33,290 bases of DNA from Paracoccaceae bacterium (lineage in GTDB: Bacteria > Pseudomonadota > Alphaproteobacteria > Rhodobacterales > Rhodobacteraceae): NCBI GenBank assembly GCA_003564655.1, contig PXES01000334.1, positions 1 through 33,290 of the forward strand, in the 5' to 3' direction. The notes under the pieces were generated by a model. That model was given only the letters and a program-made list of their open reading frames with translations. It did not search any database and was not told where the DNA came from. Within the stretch, counting starts at the first letter, position 1. The number at the start of each line of letters is the position of its first letter. The translations under genes and the position numbers were made by a program. Below, one piece after another: positions 7,035 through 14,125 of this stretch.

Positions 7035-8621
7035 TCAGCCCGACGGGCTGTCATCGTCGTCCTCGGGGGCTGCAAGGGCCTGCTGGCCGAACCCTTCGTC
7101 ATCGTCGAAATCGACTGGCAAGGTCTTGTTCGTGCGCGCCCCCAGCGTCTTGAGCTTCTCGACCTGCGAAAGCAGGTTGCCGTTGCCACGCGAAAGCTGG
7201 CCAAAGGCGGTCTCGTAGGAGGTGCTGGCCTGCCGCAGACGGTTGCCGACCTGCTCCATGCTGGCGACGAACCCCGCTACCTTGTCATAAAGAAGCCCTG
7301 CGCGGCGGGCGATTTCCTCGGCATTCTGGTTGCGCCGCTCGACCGCCCAGACATGGCGCACCGTGCGCAGCGCCATCATCAGCGTGGTCGGCGTGGCGAT
7401 GGTGATATGCCGCTCCAGCGCGAATTCGGTCAGCGTGCCATCCTCGCGCAGCGCCTCGGACAGCGCGCCCTCGATGGGCACGAAGAGGATGACGTAATCG
7501 ACCGTCGAGGCTTCGACGCTTTGGTAGGACTTCGCGGCCAGATCGGTGATATGCTTGCGAAGCGAGGTGACATGGCGCTTGCGGGCGGCGCTGGCCGCGA
7601 CGTCATCCTCGGCATTGACGGCATCGGTATAGGCGACGAGCGAGACCTTGCTGTCGATGACCAGCGACTTGCCGCCGGGGATGTGCACCACGACATCCGG
7701 GCGCAGGCGCTCGCCATCATCGCCAGTGCGGTGGGCCTGCGTCTCGTATTCCTCGCCCGCGCGCAGGCCCGAGCGTTCGAGGATGCCCTCGAGGATCATC
7801 TCGCCCCAGGCCCCCTGCCGCTGCTGGTCCGAGCGCAGCGCCCGGGTCAGCGCGACCGCTTCCTTCGAGATATCCTCGGACCGTTTGCTGAGTTGCTGGA
7901 TCTCGGCCTTGAGCGCGGCGCGGTCATCGACAGTCGCCTTGTGCACATCCTTCAACTCGCGCTCGAAATGGGCGACATGTTCCTTCAGCGGCGTCAGCGT
8001 GGCGGTCAGCCGCTCGATGCTGGATTTCGAGAACGCCTCACCCTGCACCTTCAGGGCCTCGCGCGCCAGATCACCGAATTTCGCCTCCATATCGGCGCGG
8101 ATCTTGCTCAGCGTCTCGATCTTGTCGGCAGACGCGGCCTTTTGCGCGCGCAGATCGGCCTCGAGCCGGTTCACCTGACCAGTGAGGTCCTGCTTGTCCT
8201 GCATCGCGGTGTCGAGCTTCGCGCGCAGCTCGGTGTTTTGCGCGCGCAATTCGTCCAGTGCCTGGGCATGGCGCCGGGCGCTGTCCTCGGCCCCGGTCTG
8301 CGCCGCTTCGAGTTGCGTCGAGAGGCGCGAGATGCGTCCTGCGGCCTCTTCGGCGCGGGTGGCGTCGGTGTCGAGCTTCGCCCGCAGCTTCGACAGATCG
8401 CCGTTCAACCGGTCGATCTCGTGCTTGCGTTCTGTGGCGAGGGCCTCGTTGCGCGTGGCGGCGCCAAGTGCCTCGCGCAGTTCTGCCTCGCGCGTGCGCA
8501 GGGTGTCCTTCAGCTCGGCCGACCCGTCGCGGCGCAGCCAGAGCAGAAGCCCGACCCCGAGCGCCAGAAGCACGAGCAGGCCGACGAGCAGCGGGTCGAA
8601 AGGGTGCAGAAGATTGGTCAT
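7035..8621 (-). CDS. rmuC: DNA recombination protein RmuC
   Basis: A 528-residue RmuC-family protein. One N-terminal membrane helix (about residues 8-29, LLVGLLVLLALGVGLLLW) is followed by a long Glu/Ala/Arg/Lys coiled coil (about 35-245). The RmuC domain then carries the conserved QGAWGE block (about 269-274) and a PD-(D/E)xK-like nuclease core (RPDVVVHIP, then VIDSK at about 321-325). In E. coli the family limits inversions at short repeats; its biochemistry is poorly defined. The ATG at 8621 has GGGAGA just upstream, and a GTG at 8633 is the alternative. The C-terminus is acidic (DDDEGF, EDDDD). It is separated from the PPOX gene upstream by a repeat element, so it may have its own promoter. 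Confidence 0.93.
   Translation of the reverse strand: MTNLLHPFDPLLVGLLVLLALGVGLLLWLRRDGSAELKDTLRTREAELREALGAATRNEALATERKHEIDRLNGDLSKLRAKLDTDATRAEEAAGRISRLSTQLEAAQTGAEDSARRHAQALDELRAQNTELRAKLDTAMQDKQDLTGQVNRLEADLRAQKAASADKIETLSKIRADMEAKFGDLAREALKVQGEAFSKSSIERLTATLTPLKEHVAHFERELKDVHKATVDDRAALKAEIQQLSKRSEDISKEAVALTRALRSDQQRQGAWGEMILEGILERSGLRAGEEYETQAHRTGDDGERLRPDVVVHIPGGKSLVIDSKVSLVAYTDAVNAEDDVAASAARKRHVTSLRKHITDLAAKSYQSVEASTVDYVILFVPIEGALSEALREDGTLTEFALERHITIATPTTLMMALRTVRHVWAVERRNQNAEEIARRAGLLYDKVAGFVASMEQVGNRLRQASTSYETAFGQLSRGNGNLLSQVEKLKTLGARTNKTLPVDFDDDEGFGQQALAAPEDDDDSPSG
7036..7050. terminator. Compact hairpin between convergent cobB and rmuC
   Basis: CAGCCC (7036-7041), loop GAC, GGGCTG (7045-7050) form a perfect 6-bp stem in the 3' end of rmuC, straddling the 3-bp gap between the two convergent stop codons. 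It could act as a bidirectional terminator. There is no clear T-tract on either side, so this is tentative. Confidence 0.35.
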
Positions 8622-8683
8622 GCTGTCTCCCACAGGCCGCAGGGTGCGCGGTTAAGGGTTACGGAGTGGATCGGCTGTCGGGA

Positions 8684-8751
8684 CGCGCGAAAGAGCGCCC
8701 GCGAGCGGAGCCCACCCACCCGCCCATGCCCCGCCCGCGGGCGCTGCCCGA
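8684..8751 (+). repeat. Dispersed GC-rich palindromic (REP-like) repeat, copy 1
   Basis: Lies in the 169-bp gap between the PPOX and rmuC genes. It shares a core of GCGAGCGGAGCCCA, then ATGCCCCGC and GCGGGCG, in the same order and spacing (small indel) with 12653-12722. The 3' half is self-complementary (CGCCC and GGGCG flanking the central part). It contains no gene. The rest of the gap (8622-8683 and 8752-8790) shows nothing clear. Confidence 0.65.
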
Positions 8752-8790
8752 CCCTGCGGGCCGGGCGGGGCAGAGCGTCACACGCCGGGG

Positions 8791-9396
8791 CTACCACAGC
8801 GTCCGCGGGCCGCGCCGCTGCCACTCGGCATCATAGGCCTGCGGGTCGATCGTGCCCTGCGACACATCGGCCAGCATCTCGCCCATGCTGGGCAGCGCCG
8901 CGCCGTCATCCGCGCCTGCCCAAAGCCGCGAGCGCAGTAGCGCGCGTGCACACTGGGCATAGACCTCGGCAATGGCAAAGACGATCACGGTCCTGGGCGC
9001 GCGTCCGTCGCGCGCGAACCCTGCGCAGAGCGCGTCGTCCGCCAGCACTCGCGCCCGCCCGTTCACCCGCACCACATTCGCCGAGCCCGGCACCATGAAC
9101 AGAAGCGTCGCCCGGCCGTCGGTGACGATATTGCGCAGCGAGTCGAGCCGGTTGTTGCCGCGCCAGTCGGGCAGTTGCAGCGTCGTGTCGTCAATGATGC
9201 GTACCACCGGCCCGTCATCGCCGCGCGGGCTGGCATCGACGCCGCGCTGCCCGGTCGTTGCGAGGATGCAGAATCGCGACGCCTCGATCCAGCGGCGATA
9301 GCTGGGCGTCAGCCGGGGCGCGACCTTGGCGAGGCTGGCCTTGGAGGGCGCCTCGTATAGCGCCTCGAGCGCGGCGATGCTGGTGATCTCGGTCAT
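8791..9396 (-). CDS. Pyridoxamine 5'-phosphate oxidase-like FMN protein
   Basis: A 201-residue protein with the split-barrel flavin-binding fold. SRFCILATTGQRGVDASPRG (about 40-59), the PDWRGNNRLDSLRNI block (about 75-89) and ATLLFMVPG (about 96-104) are typical of the short-chain PPOX-type flavoproteins often annotated as the MSMEG_1061 family. Members bind FMN or F420 and reduce small molecules; true pyridoxine oxidase (PdxH) is not implied. The substrate is unknown. Its ATG overlaps the plsC stop by 4 bp (9393-9396), placing it last in the ftsE-ftsX-plsC-PPOX unit. Confidence 0.85.
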   Translation of the reverse strand: MTEITSIAALEALYEAPSKASLAKVAPRLTPSYRRWIEASRFCILATTGQRGVDASPRGDDGPVVRIIDDTTLQLPDWRGNNRLDSLRNIVTDGRATLLFMVPGSANVVRVNGRARVLADDALCAGFARDGRAPRTVIVFAIAEVYAQCARALLRSRLWAGADDGAALPSMGEMLADVSQGTIDPQAYDAEWQRRGPRTLW

Positions 9397-10130
9397 TGCG
9401 CCGCCTTCTCAAAACCGGCCTCGTGCATCAGCGCGTCAGAGCGGTCCTCGATCACGCGCTCGAGCTCTTCGAGGAAGACGCGCGGCGCACGCCCGGCGGG
9501 GATGGCGGGCAGGAACTCGACCACGGCGGTGCCCGGCTTGCGCAGCAGCGAATGGCGCGGCCAGAACACACCGACATTCGTGGCCACCGGCACGCAATCC
9601 TGCCCCAACTGCTCATAAAGCACCGCTGTGCCGACCTTGTAGGGCAGATGCGCGCCGGGCGCGACGCGCGTGCCCTGCGGGTAGATGATCAGTTGCCCGG
9701 GCTCCACCGTGCCGTCCCGGACAGCGGCGACCATCTCGCGGATCGCCTTGCCGCGCTTGCCGCGGTCCACGGGTACGCAACCCAGCCGCAGCGCATACCA
9801 GCCTAGGATCGGCGCGTATTTCAACTGCTTCTTCATGATGAAGCGGGGCCTCGGCAGGGCGCCGAAGATGATCAATATGTCGAAGAACGACTGATGCTTG
9901 GCGGCGATCAGCACCTCGCCCTGCGGCACCTCGCCCCGCACTTCCGAGCGCAGCCCGATCATCCACGCCGCCGACCAGCGGACATAGCGGCAATAGGTGT
10001 GGCAGGCGCGCAGCGCCATGTCGCGCCGGACAATCGCGAAGGGGGTGAAGACGATCGCCAGCACCACCATCGCCAGATACATCTGCACGATGAACACCAG
10101 CGACCGGACCAGTTGCAGCGCCTTAACCAT
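9393..10130 (-). CDS. plsC: 1-acyl-sn-glycerol-3-phosphate acyltransferase
   Basis: A 245-residue acyltransferase that adds the second acyl chain to lysophosphatidic acid at the inner membrane, giving phosphatidic acid. The HX4D catalytic motif is His79-Asp84 (KHQSFFD). Motif II shows as GCVPVDRG (about 117-124). Motif III reads YPQGTR (150-155), where the textbook form is (F/Y)PEGTR, so Glu is replaced by Gln. The N-terminus has one or two hydrophobic helices (about 8-34). The start is either the ATG at 10130, sharing one base with the ftsX stop, or the GTG at 10133; both imply translational coupling. Its place after ftsEX is common in this bacterial group. Confidence 0.92.
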   Translation of the reverse strand: MVKALQLVRSLVFIVQMYLAMVVLAIVFTPFAIVRRDMALRACHTYCRYVRWSAAWMIGLRSEVRGEVPQGEVLIAAKHQSFFDILIIFGALPRPRFIMKKQLKYAPILGWYALRLGCVPVDRGKRGKAIREMVAAVRDGTVEPGQLIIYPQGTRVAPGAHLPYKVGTAVLYEQLGQDCVPVATNVGVFWPRHSLLRKPGTAVVEFLPAIPAGRAPRVFLEELERVIEDRSDALMHEAGFEKAAQ

Positions 10131-11002
10131 CACGTCACCCTCCGCAATACCCGAAATGCCGTCGCCCGCGCTGCGCCCCAGGCCAGCAGTATCGCCAGCG
10201 GCGGGATCAGCAGCGGCAGCGCCCAGCCCGCGCCCCGAAAGCCCAGACCCGCCAGCAGATGTACGTCGCCGCCCGCCTGCGGGAGAGCGGCCATCGCGGC
10301 CATGCCCAGCGCCGTGCCCGCCAGCGCGCCCAGACCCGCGCGCAGGCTGATGCGGCGCACGAAGGCGCGCGCGATGAAGCGATCCTGCGCGCCGACAAGC
10401 CGCAGCACTCCGATGACCTGCCTGTTGCTGGCCAGCGCCACACTGGCCGCCAGCGCGATGATCGCCCCTGTCACGCCGCCGATCAGCCCCAGCGAGACCA
10501 GCGCCAGCGCCCGCAGGCGACCCGCCGCCTCGGCCAGCGGACGGCGCCAGCGGGTGTGGTCGTCATAGACCGCACCCGGCGCCTCGGCCGCGAGCCGCAG
10601 CCGCAGCCCCTGCCGGTCGGGGCCCTCGGGCGTCTCTGTCACCTCGATCAGCCGTGGCAGCGGGAGTGCGTCCAGCGGCAAGTCGGGGCCGAGCCACGCC
10701 TCGAGAAGTGCGGCCTGTTCGTCAGGCACCATAACCTGTGCGGCCTCGATGCCGGGCGTGGTGCGCAGTACCTCGAGCACCAGCTCGGTCTGGGTGTCCA
10801 TCTCGTCAGGCGGGGCCGAGAGCCGGATCGTCGCGGTCTGCGAAAGCGCCGCGCCCCAGCTTTGCGCGAGTTGCGTCGCGCCCAAAGCCAGCGCCAGGGA
10901 AAAGACCGCGAGAAACGCCATCGCGCCCGCGCTGAGCGTGATCAGCCAGACCGACTGGCCCCGGCGCGGCACCACGAGCCCGGTGATCTCGTCCGCGTTC
11001 AC
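10130..11002 (-). CDS. ftsX: FtsX-like ABC transporter permease, cell division
   Basis: A 290-residue four-helix membrane protein with FtsX topology. There is a first helix at about 20-42, a large periplasmic domain (about 45-160), then three helices (about 168-192, 217-240 and 255-280). The cytoplasmic loop LRLVGAQDRFIARAFVRR (about 204-221), which contacts FtsE, is well conserved. FtsEX uses ATP hydrolysis to activate peptidoglycan hydrolases at the septum. The gene starts with GTG overlapping the ftsE stop by 4 bp (GTGA). The periplasmic domain is divergent and I cannot name the hydrolase partner. Confidence 0.87.
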   Translation of the reverse strand: MNADEITGLVVPRRGQSVWLITLSAGAMAFLAVFSLALALGATQLAQSWGAALSQTATIRLSAPPDEMDTQTELVLEVLRTTPGIEAAQVMVPDEQAALLEAWLGPDLPLDALPLPRLIEVTETPEGPDRQGLRLRLAAEAPGAVYDDHTRWRRPLAEAAGRLRALALVSLGLIGGVTGAIIALAASVALASNRQVIGVLRLVGAQDRFIARAFVRRISLRAGLGALAGTALGMAAMAALPQAGGDVHLLAGLGFRGAGWALPLLIPPLAILLAWGAARATAFRVLRRVT

Positions 11003-11670
11003 AGCTCGGCCCCCGCAACCTGCATCCGGCGCTGCGCGATACGCAGCACCCGGGCATTGATCTGGCTCTTGGCAAAGCGTATCAGTTGCAGGTCATGCGT
11101 CGCAACCAGCACCGCCGTGCCCATGCGGTTCAATTCGATCATCAGCGACATCAGGCGCTGCGACATCTCCCAGTCCAGATTGCCGGTCGGTTCGTCGGCA
11201 AGCAGTATTTCCGGCGCGCCGATGACGGCGCGGGCAAGTGCTGCGCGCTGGCGCTCGCCGCCCGACAGGGTGGGTGGCAGCGCGTCGGCATGCCTGTCGA
11301 GTCCGACCCAGGCGAGAAGATCGTTGACATCGTCCTCGCGCAGGGCCCGTCGCGTGGTCGCGAGTGGCAGAGCGACGTTCTGTGCGACAGTCAGATGATC
11401 GAGGAACTGGCAGTCTTGATGCACGACCCCGATGCGCTGGCGGATCTCGGCAAGCTCGTCGCGGCTGACCTTGCCCATCGCCTCGCCCATCACCGAAATC
11501 GTGCCGCGGCTCGGGAGCAACTCGCCATAGCAGAGCTTCAGGAAGGTACTCTTGCCCGCGCCCGAGGGACCGGTCAGAAAGTGGAAGCTGCCTTTTTCCA
11601 GCCGCAGCGTGACATCGCGGAACAGTGGGCCGCCACCATATTCATGGCCCAACTCCTCGCAGACGATCAT
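10999..11670 (-). CDS. ftsE: Cell division ATP-binding protein FtsE
   Basis: A 223-residue ABC ATPase with Walker A GPSGAGKST (34-42), Q-loop HQDCQFLD (84-91), signature LSGGERQR (135-142), Walker B ILLADEPTGNLD (155-166) and H-loop His192. It powers the FtsEX complex at the division septum. The frame is open up to 11859, but homologues begin near MIVCEELGHEY, so the ATG at 11670 is chosen. It is the first gene of an overlapping unit ftsE-ftsX-plsC-PPOX and is divergent from the zinc-ribbon gene. Confidence 0.92.
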   Translation of the reverse strand: MIVCEELGHEYGGGPLFRDVTLRLEKGSFHFLTGPSGAGKSTFLKLCYGELLPSRGTISVMGEAMGKVSRDELAEIRQRIGVVHQDCQFLDHLTVAQNVALPLATTRRALREDDVNDLLAWVGLDRHADALPPTLSGGERQRAALARAVIGAPEILLADEPTGNLDWEMSQRLMSLMIELNRMGTAVLVATHDLQLIRFAKSQINARVLRIAQRRMQVAGAEL

Positions 11671-11861
11671 GCCCCACCGCACGGCTGGTATGCTGCAACC
11701 GCCTGGGGCGTTGCGAACAGGCAACGGAAATGGTCGAGCGACAGCATATGTCTCACACGCGCAGCAGCGAAGATTAATAGAATTTGCGTTTTTCCACTCG
11801 CTTGCTACAACATAACTTGTACTGGGCCAATGCCTGAAATCCGACGAGAGAAGCGTCATTC
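11671..11861. promoter_or_regulatory. Divergent intergenic region, ftsE / zinc-ribbon gene
   Basis: 191 bp between divergent starts. Bases 11765-11825 are clearly AT-richer than the surroundings (AGATTAATAGAATTTGC, ACAACATAACTTG), as expected for promoters. I could not place convincing -35/-10 pairs for either direction. It presumably drives the ftsE unit leftward and the zinc-ribbon gene rightward. Confidence 0.4.
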
Positions 11862-12626
11862 ATGCGACTGATCTGTCCGAATTGTGCGGCGCAGTATGAG
11901 ATTGACGCCAGCCTGCTCCCCGATGAGGGGCGCGAGGTGCAGTGTTCGGCCTGCGGGCATGTCTGGTTCCAGACCGCTGACAGCAAACCCGAGGTGACGG
12001 AGCAGCCGACGCCCGCGCCCGAGGCGACGCAAGACCCGGGGACCAACCCCGCGAACGATCTGCCCGAGACTGACGAGAATTCTGAAGAGACAGCATCCGC
12101 CCTCGATTCTGCCCCGGCACAGCCGCCGCGCAAGCCTGTCGATGATGAGGTGCTCGGCATCCTGCGTGACGAGGCCGCCTTCGAGGCCGAAGCCCGTGCG
12201 CGCGAGGCAGAGGGGCTTGAAAGCCAGCCTGAACTTGGACTGGGCGCAGCTGCGCCCTGGCCGCGCTCCGACCCGCCCGAGGCCGAGCCGGAAACAGACG
12301 GGCAGGATCGCACAGAGACCGGGCGAGCCTCCACGCGCAGCAGCTTTCCCGATATCGAGGATATCAGTTCGACCCTGTCGCCAGTGGGCGCGGCGCGCAA
12401 GACCGCCGAGTCCGAGACCGAACTGCCCGCCACCGCCGATGCCCGCAAGCGCAGTTTCTTGGGCGGTTTCCTTCTGCCGATCGCATTGGCGCTGATCCTG
12501 CTGGCGGTCTACCTTGCCGCACCGCAACTGTCCGAGCTTGTGCCGGCGCTGGCAGAGCCGCTAGCAGGCTACGTCGATCTGGTCGACGCCGCACGCGCTG
12601 CTGTGGCCGATCTGCTCGGGCGCTGA
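11862..12626 (+). CDS. MJ0042-type zinc-ribbon, single-pass membrane protein
   Basis: A 254-residue protein with three parts. The N-terminal zinc ribbon is CPNC at 5-8 and CSAC at 28-31 within a typical MJ0042 motif ending in GHVWFQ. A long acidic, Pro/Glu-rich disordered region (about 40-200) follows. A single C-terminal membrane helix (about 205-228, FLLPIALALILLAVYLAAP) ends in a short tail. Proteins of this design sit divergently from ftsE in many Rhodobacterales. Their role is unknown, and linkage suggests envelope or division. MRLICPNC is the usual N-terminus of the family. Confidence 0.82.
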   Translation: MRLICPNCAAQYEIDASLLPDEGREVQCSACGHVWFQTADSKPEVTEQPTPAPEATQDPGTNPANDLPETDENSEETASALDSAPAQPPRKPVDDEVLGILRDEAAFEAEARAREAEGLESQPELGLGAAAPWPRSDPPEAEPETDGQDRTETGRASTRSSFPDIEDISSTLSPVGAARKTAESETELPATADARKRSFLGGFLLPIALALILLAVYLAAPQLSELVPALAEPLAGYVDLVDAARAAVADLLGR

Positions 12627-12652
12627 ACCGGGCCCCGCGATTTCTCTGTAAT

Positions 12653-12722
12653 GGCGCAAGAAAAGCGCAGGCGAGCGGAGCCCAACCGCCCGCCGATGCC
12701 CCGCGCGCGGGCGGTGCCGGGC
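12653..12722 (+). repeat. Dispersed GC-rich palindromic (REP-like) repeat, copy 2
   Basis: Second copy of the element at 8684-8751, here between the zinc-ribbon and queuosine-transporter genes. It contains an inverted repeat of ACCGCCCG (12684-12691) and CGGGCGGT (12707-12714), plus the self-complementary core CCCGCGCGCGGG. The rest of the 204-bp gap (12627-12830) shows no gene. Confidence 0.65.
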
Positions 12723-12830
12723 CTGTCGCCACGCAGGATTGGAGTTGATCTCGGCATCCGCGCGCGCTAACTGCGCGATAGCCCTCAGGGCACAAGTCTC
12801 CGCAACCTTGTCAAAACGGAACCGAAATCC

Positions 12831-13454
12831 ATGACCCGCACCTATCTGCCCGGCATCATTGCCATGGCGGCGATTGTCGTCGCCTCCAATATCCTTGTCC
12901 AATTCCTGTTCGGCAACTGGCTGACCTGGGGGGCGTTCACCTATCCTCTAGCCTTTCTGGTCAATGACGTGATGAACCGCGTCTATGGCCCGCAGGCGGC
13001 GCGCCGCGTGGTTTGGGTCGGCTTTGCCGTGGGCGTTGCCTGTTCGCTGATTGGCACGCAGATCATGGGAGAGTTCGGCCCGCTGGTGACACTGCGCATC
13101 GCGCTGGGGTCGGGGATCGCCTTCCTGACGGCGCAGATGCTCAATGTGTTCGTCTTCGACCGTCTGCGCGAAGGCCGCTGGTGGCGCGCGCCGCTGGGCT
13201 CCACGCTGATCGGTTCTGCGGTCGATACCGCCTTGTTTTTCAGCATCGCCTTCTCGGCCACCTTGAGCTTCATTGAGCCTGCCAATGATGTGTCCTGGGC
13301 CGGGGAAATCCTGCCGATGCTGGGCATCGGGCCGGAGGTTCCGCTCTGGGTCAGCCTTGCCGTTGCCGACTGGGGTGTCAAGCTGGCGCTCGCGTTGCTC
13401 GCGCTTGTGCCGTTCCGGCTGCTCGTCGCGCGTTTGACGCAACCGGTTGCATGA
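12831..13454 (+). CDS. Queuosine precursor transporter (VUT/YhhQ family)
   Basis: A 207-residue membrane protein with about six helices. Its family features include the early VVASNILVQFLFGNWLTWGA block, FLVNDVMNRVYG (about 43-54) and FVFDRLREGRWWRAPLGSTL (about 104-123) followed by SAVDTALFFSIAF. YhhQ/QueT-like members import the 7-deazaguanine precursors preQ0 or preQ1 for tRNA queuosine modification. The length is normal. It is followed by the minigene/terminator element upstream of arfB, so it is probably transcribed separately from arfB. Confidence 0.9.
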   Translation: MTRTYLPGIIAMAAIVVASNILVQFLFGNWLTWGAFTYPLAFLVNDVMNRVYGPQAARRVVWVGFAVGVACSLIGTQIMGEFGPLVTLRIALGSGIAFLTAQMLNVFVFDRLREGRWWRAPLGSTLIGSAVDTALFFSIAFSATLSFIEPANDVSWAGEILPMLGIGPEVPLWVSLAVADWGVKLALALLALVPFRLLVARLTQPVA

Positions 13455-13460
13455 TTTCTT

Positions 13461-13489
13461 TTGACAAACGCAAAATCTGTGCCACCATC
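13461..13489 (+). promoter_or_regulatory. Candidate promoter of the minigene element (TTGACA box)
   Basis: A consensus -35 hexamer, TTGACA, is at 13461-13466, only 7 bp after the transporter stop. The -10 at 17-bp spacing (13484-13489, ACCATC) is poor, as is frequent in alphaproteobacteria. If used, transcription would begin near 13496, giving about 14 nt before the 16S-complementary segment. Confidence 0.5.
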
Positions 13490-13508
13490 CCGATATCTGA
13501 AACTCAGC

Positions 13509-13525
13509 GAAAGGAGGTGGTCCAG
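13509..13525 (+). promoter_or_regulatory. Hyper-extended Shine-Dalgarno complementary to 16S 3' end
   Basis: GAAAGGAGGTGGTCCAG can pair along all 17 nt, with one G-U wobble, with the conserved 3' tail of 16S rRNA (CTGGATCACCTCCTTTC). Ordinary Shine-Dalgarno pairing covers 4-8 nt. The last base of the complement is the first base of the GTG start of the 18-codon ORF. Confidence 0.75.
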
Positions 13526-13581
13526 TGTCTAGAGTGATGTTGGAGAGAGGTGCAAAGACAGTCGGAGGAGCAACGACCTGA
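13525..13581 (+). CDS. 18-residue minigene / leader peptide upstream of arfB
   Basis: GTG start (13525-13527) after the ideal AAGGAGGT core with about 6 nt spacing; stop TGA at 13579-13581. The predicted peptide is MSRVMLERGAKTVGGATT, basic and short, with no membrane segment or known motif. The very strong initiation site argues it is translated or at least binds ribosomes, and the terminator about 70 nt downstream makes a short discrete transcript. It could be a leader peptide, a ribosome-binding small RNA, or both. I do not recall a named function. Confidence 0.55.
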   Translation: MSRVMLERGAKTVGGATT

Positions 13582-13654
13582 CGGCAGCCCTGATGGGGAC
13601 ACTCTTCTGATTGGGCCAAGGCTCTAACTTGGTACCATCTCCCAAAGCTCGTTC
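13582..13654 (+). promoter_or_regulatory. Structured leader with possible antiterminator
   Basis: After the minigene stop, CCAAG (13616-13620) and CTTGG (13628-13632) form a hairpin. It is enclosed by GATGG (13592-13596) and CCATC (13635-13639). GCCCTGA (13587-13593) is fully complementary to TCAGGGC (13653-13659), which contains the left arm of the terminator. The two folds are mutually exclusive, a layout typical of attenuators. GCCCTGA begins 5 nt after the minigene stop, inside the footprint of a terminating ribosome. Confidence 0.45.
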
Positions 13655-13684
13655 AGGGCCGTCGGCTACCCGGCGGCCCTTTCG
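13655..13684 (+). terminator. Strong hairpin terminator between minigene and arfB
   Basis: AGGGCCGTCGG (13655-13665), loop CTAC, CCGGCGGCCCT (13670-13680) form an 11-bp stem with one G-U pair, followed by TTTCG (the first T belongs to the tail). It is the best terminator in the window and ends 18 nt before the arfB start codon. Confidence 0.75.
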
Positions 13685-13701
13685 ATTGCCGGACTGGAAA
13701 A

Positions 13702-14121
13702 ATGCGTATCAATCACGAGATCACATTGCAGGAGTGGGAACTCATCGAAACCTTCTCGCGCGCCTCGGGGCCGGGGGGGCAGAATGTCAACAAGGTCGCA
13801 ACTGCGGTCGAGTTGCGGTTCGAAGCGGCGCGCAGCCCCAACCTGCCCGAGCCGGTCAAGACTCGGCTGCGCCGCCTGGCCGGGCGCCGCTGGACCGAAG
13901 GTGGCGCGCTGGTGCTGCGGGTCGAGGAAACGCGCAGCCAGGCGCGCAACCGCGAGATCGCCCGCGCGCGGCTGGCCGAGTTGATCCGCGCCGCGCTCGA
14001 GCGCCCGAAGCGGCGTATCCCGACACGCCCGACATTGGCGAGCAAGCGGCGCAGGCTGGCGGGCAAGGCGCATCGGGCCTCGATAAAGGCATTGCGCGCG
14101 GCGCCTGAGAACAGGGAATGA
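13702..14121 (+). CDS. arfB: Alternative ribosome-rescue peptidyl-tRNA hydrolase ArfB
   Basis: A 139-residue ArfB (YaeJ). The catalytic GGQ is at 25-27 in SRASGPGGQNVNKV, with the rest of the class-I release-factor-like domain to about residue 100. A basic C-terminal tail (KRRIPTRPTLASKRRRLAGK) enters the mRNA channel of stalled ribosomes. It hydrolyses peptidyl-tRNA on ribosomes that lack a stop codon in the A site, without codon recognition. Length and domain order are standard. It sits directly downstream of the minigene/terminator element, so transcription must read through that terminator or start in the short gap. The Nudix gene begins 5 bp after its stop. Confidence 0.95.
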   Translation: MRINHEITLQEWELIETFSRASGPGGQNVNKVATAVELRFEAARSPNLPEPVKTRLRRLAGRRWTEGGALVLRVEETRSQARNREIARARLAELIRAALERPKRRIPTRPTLASKRRRLAGKAHRASIKALRAAPENRE

Positions 14122-14125
14122 TCCC

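Noticed and set aside
7353..9098. 581-codon plus-strand frame opposite rmuC
   Set aside because: Shadow of the minus-strand rmuC and PPOX genes, with composition typical of antisense frames.
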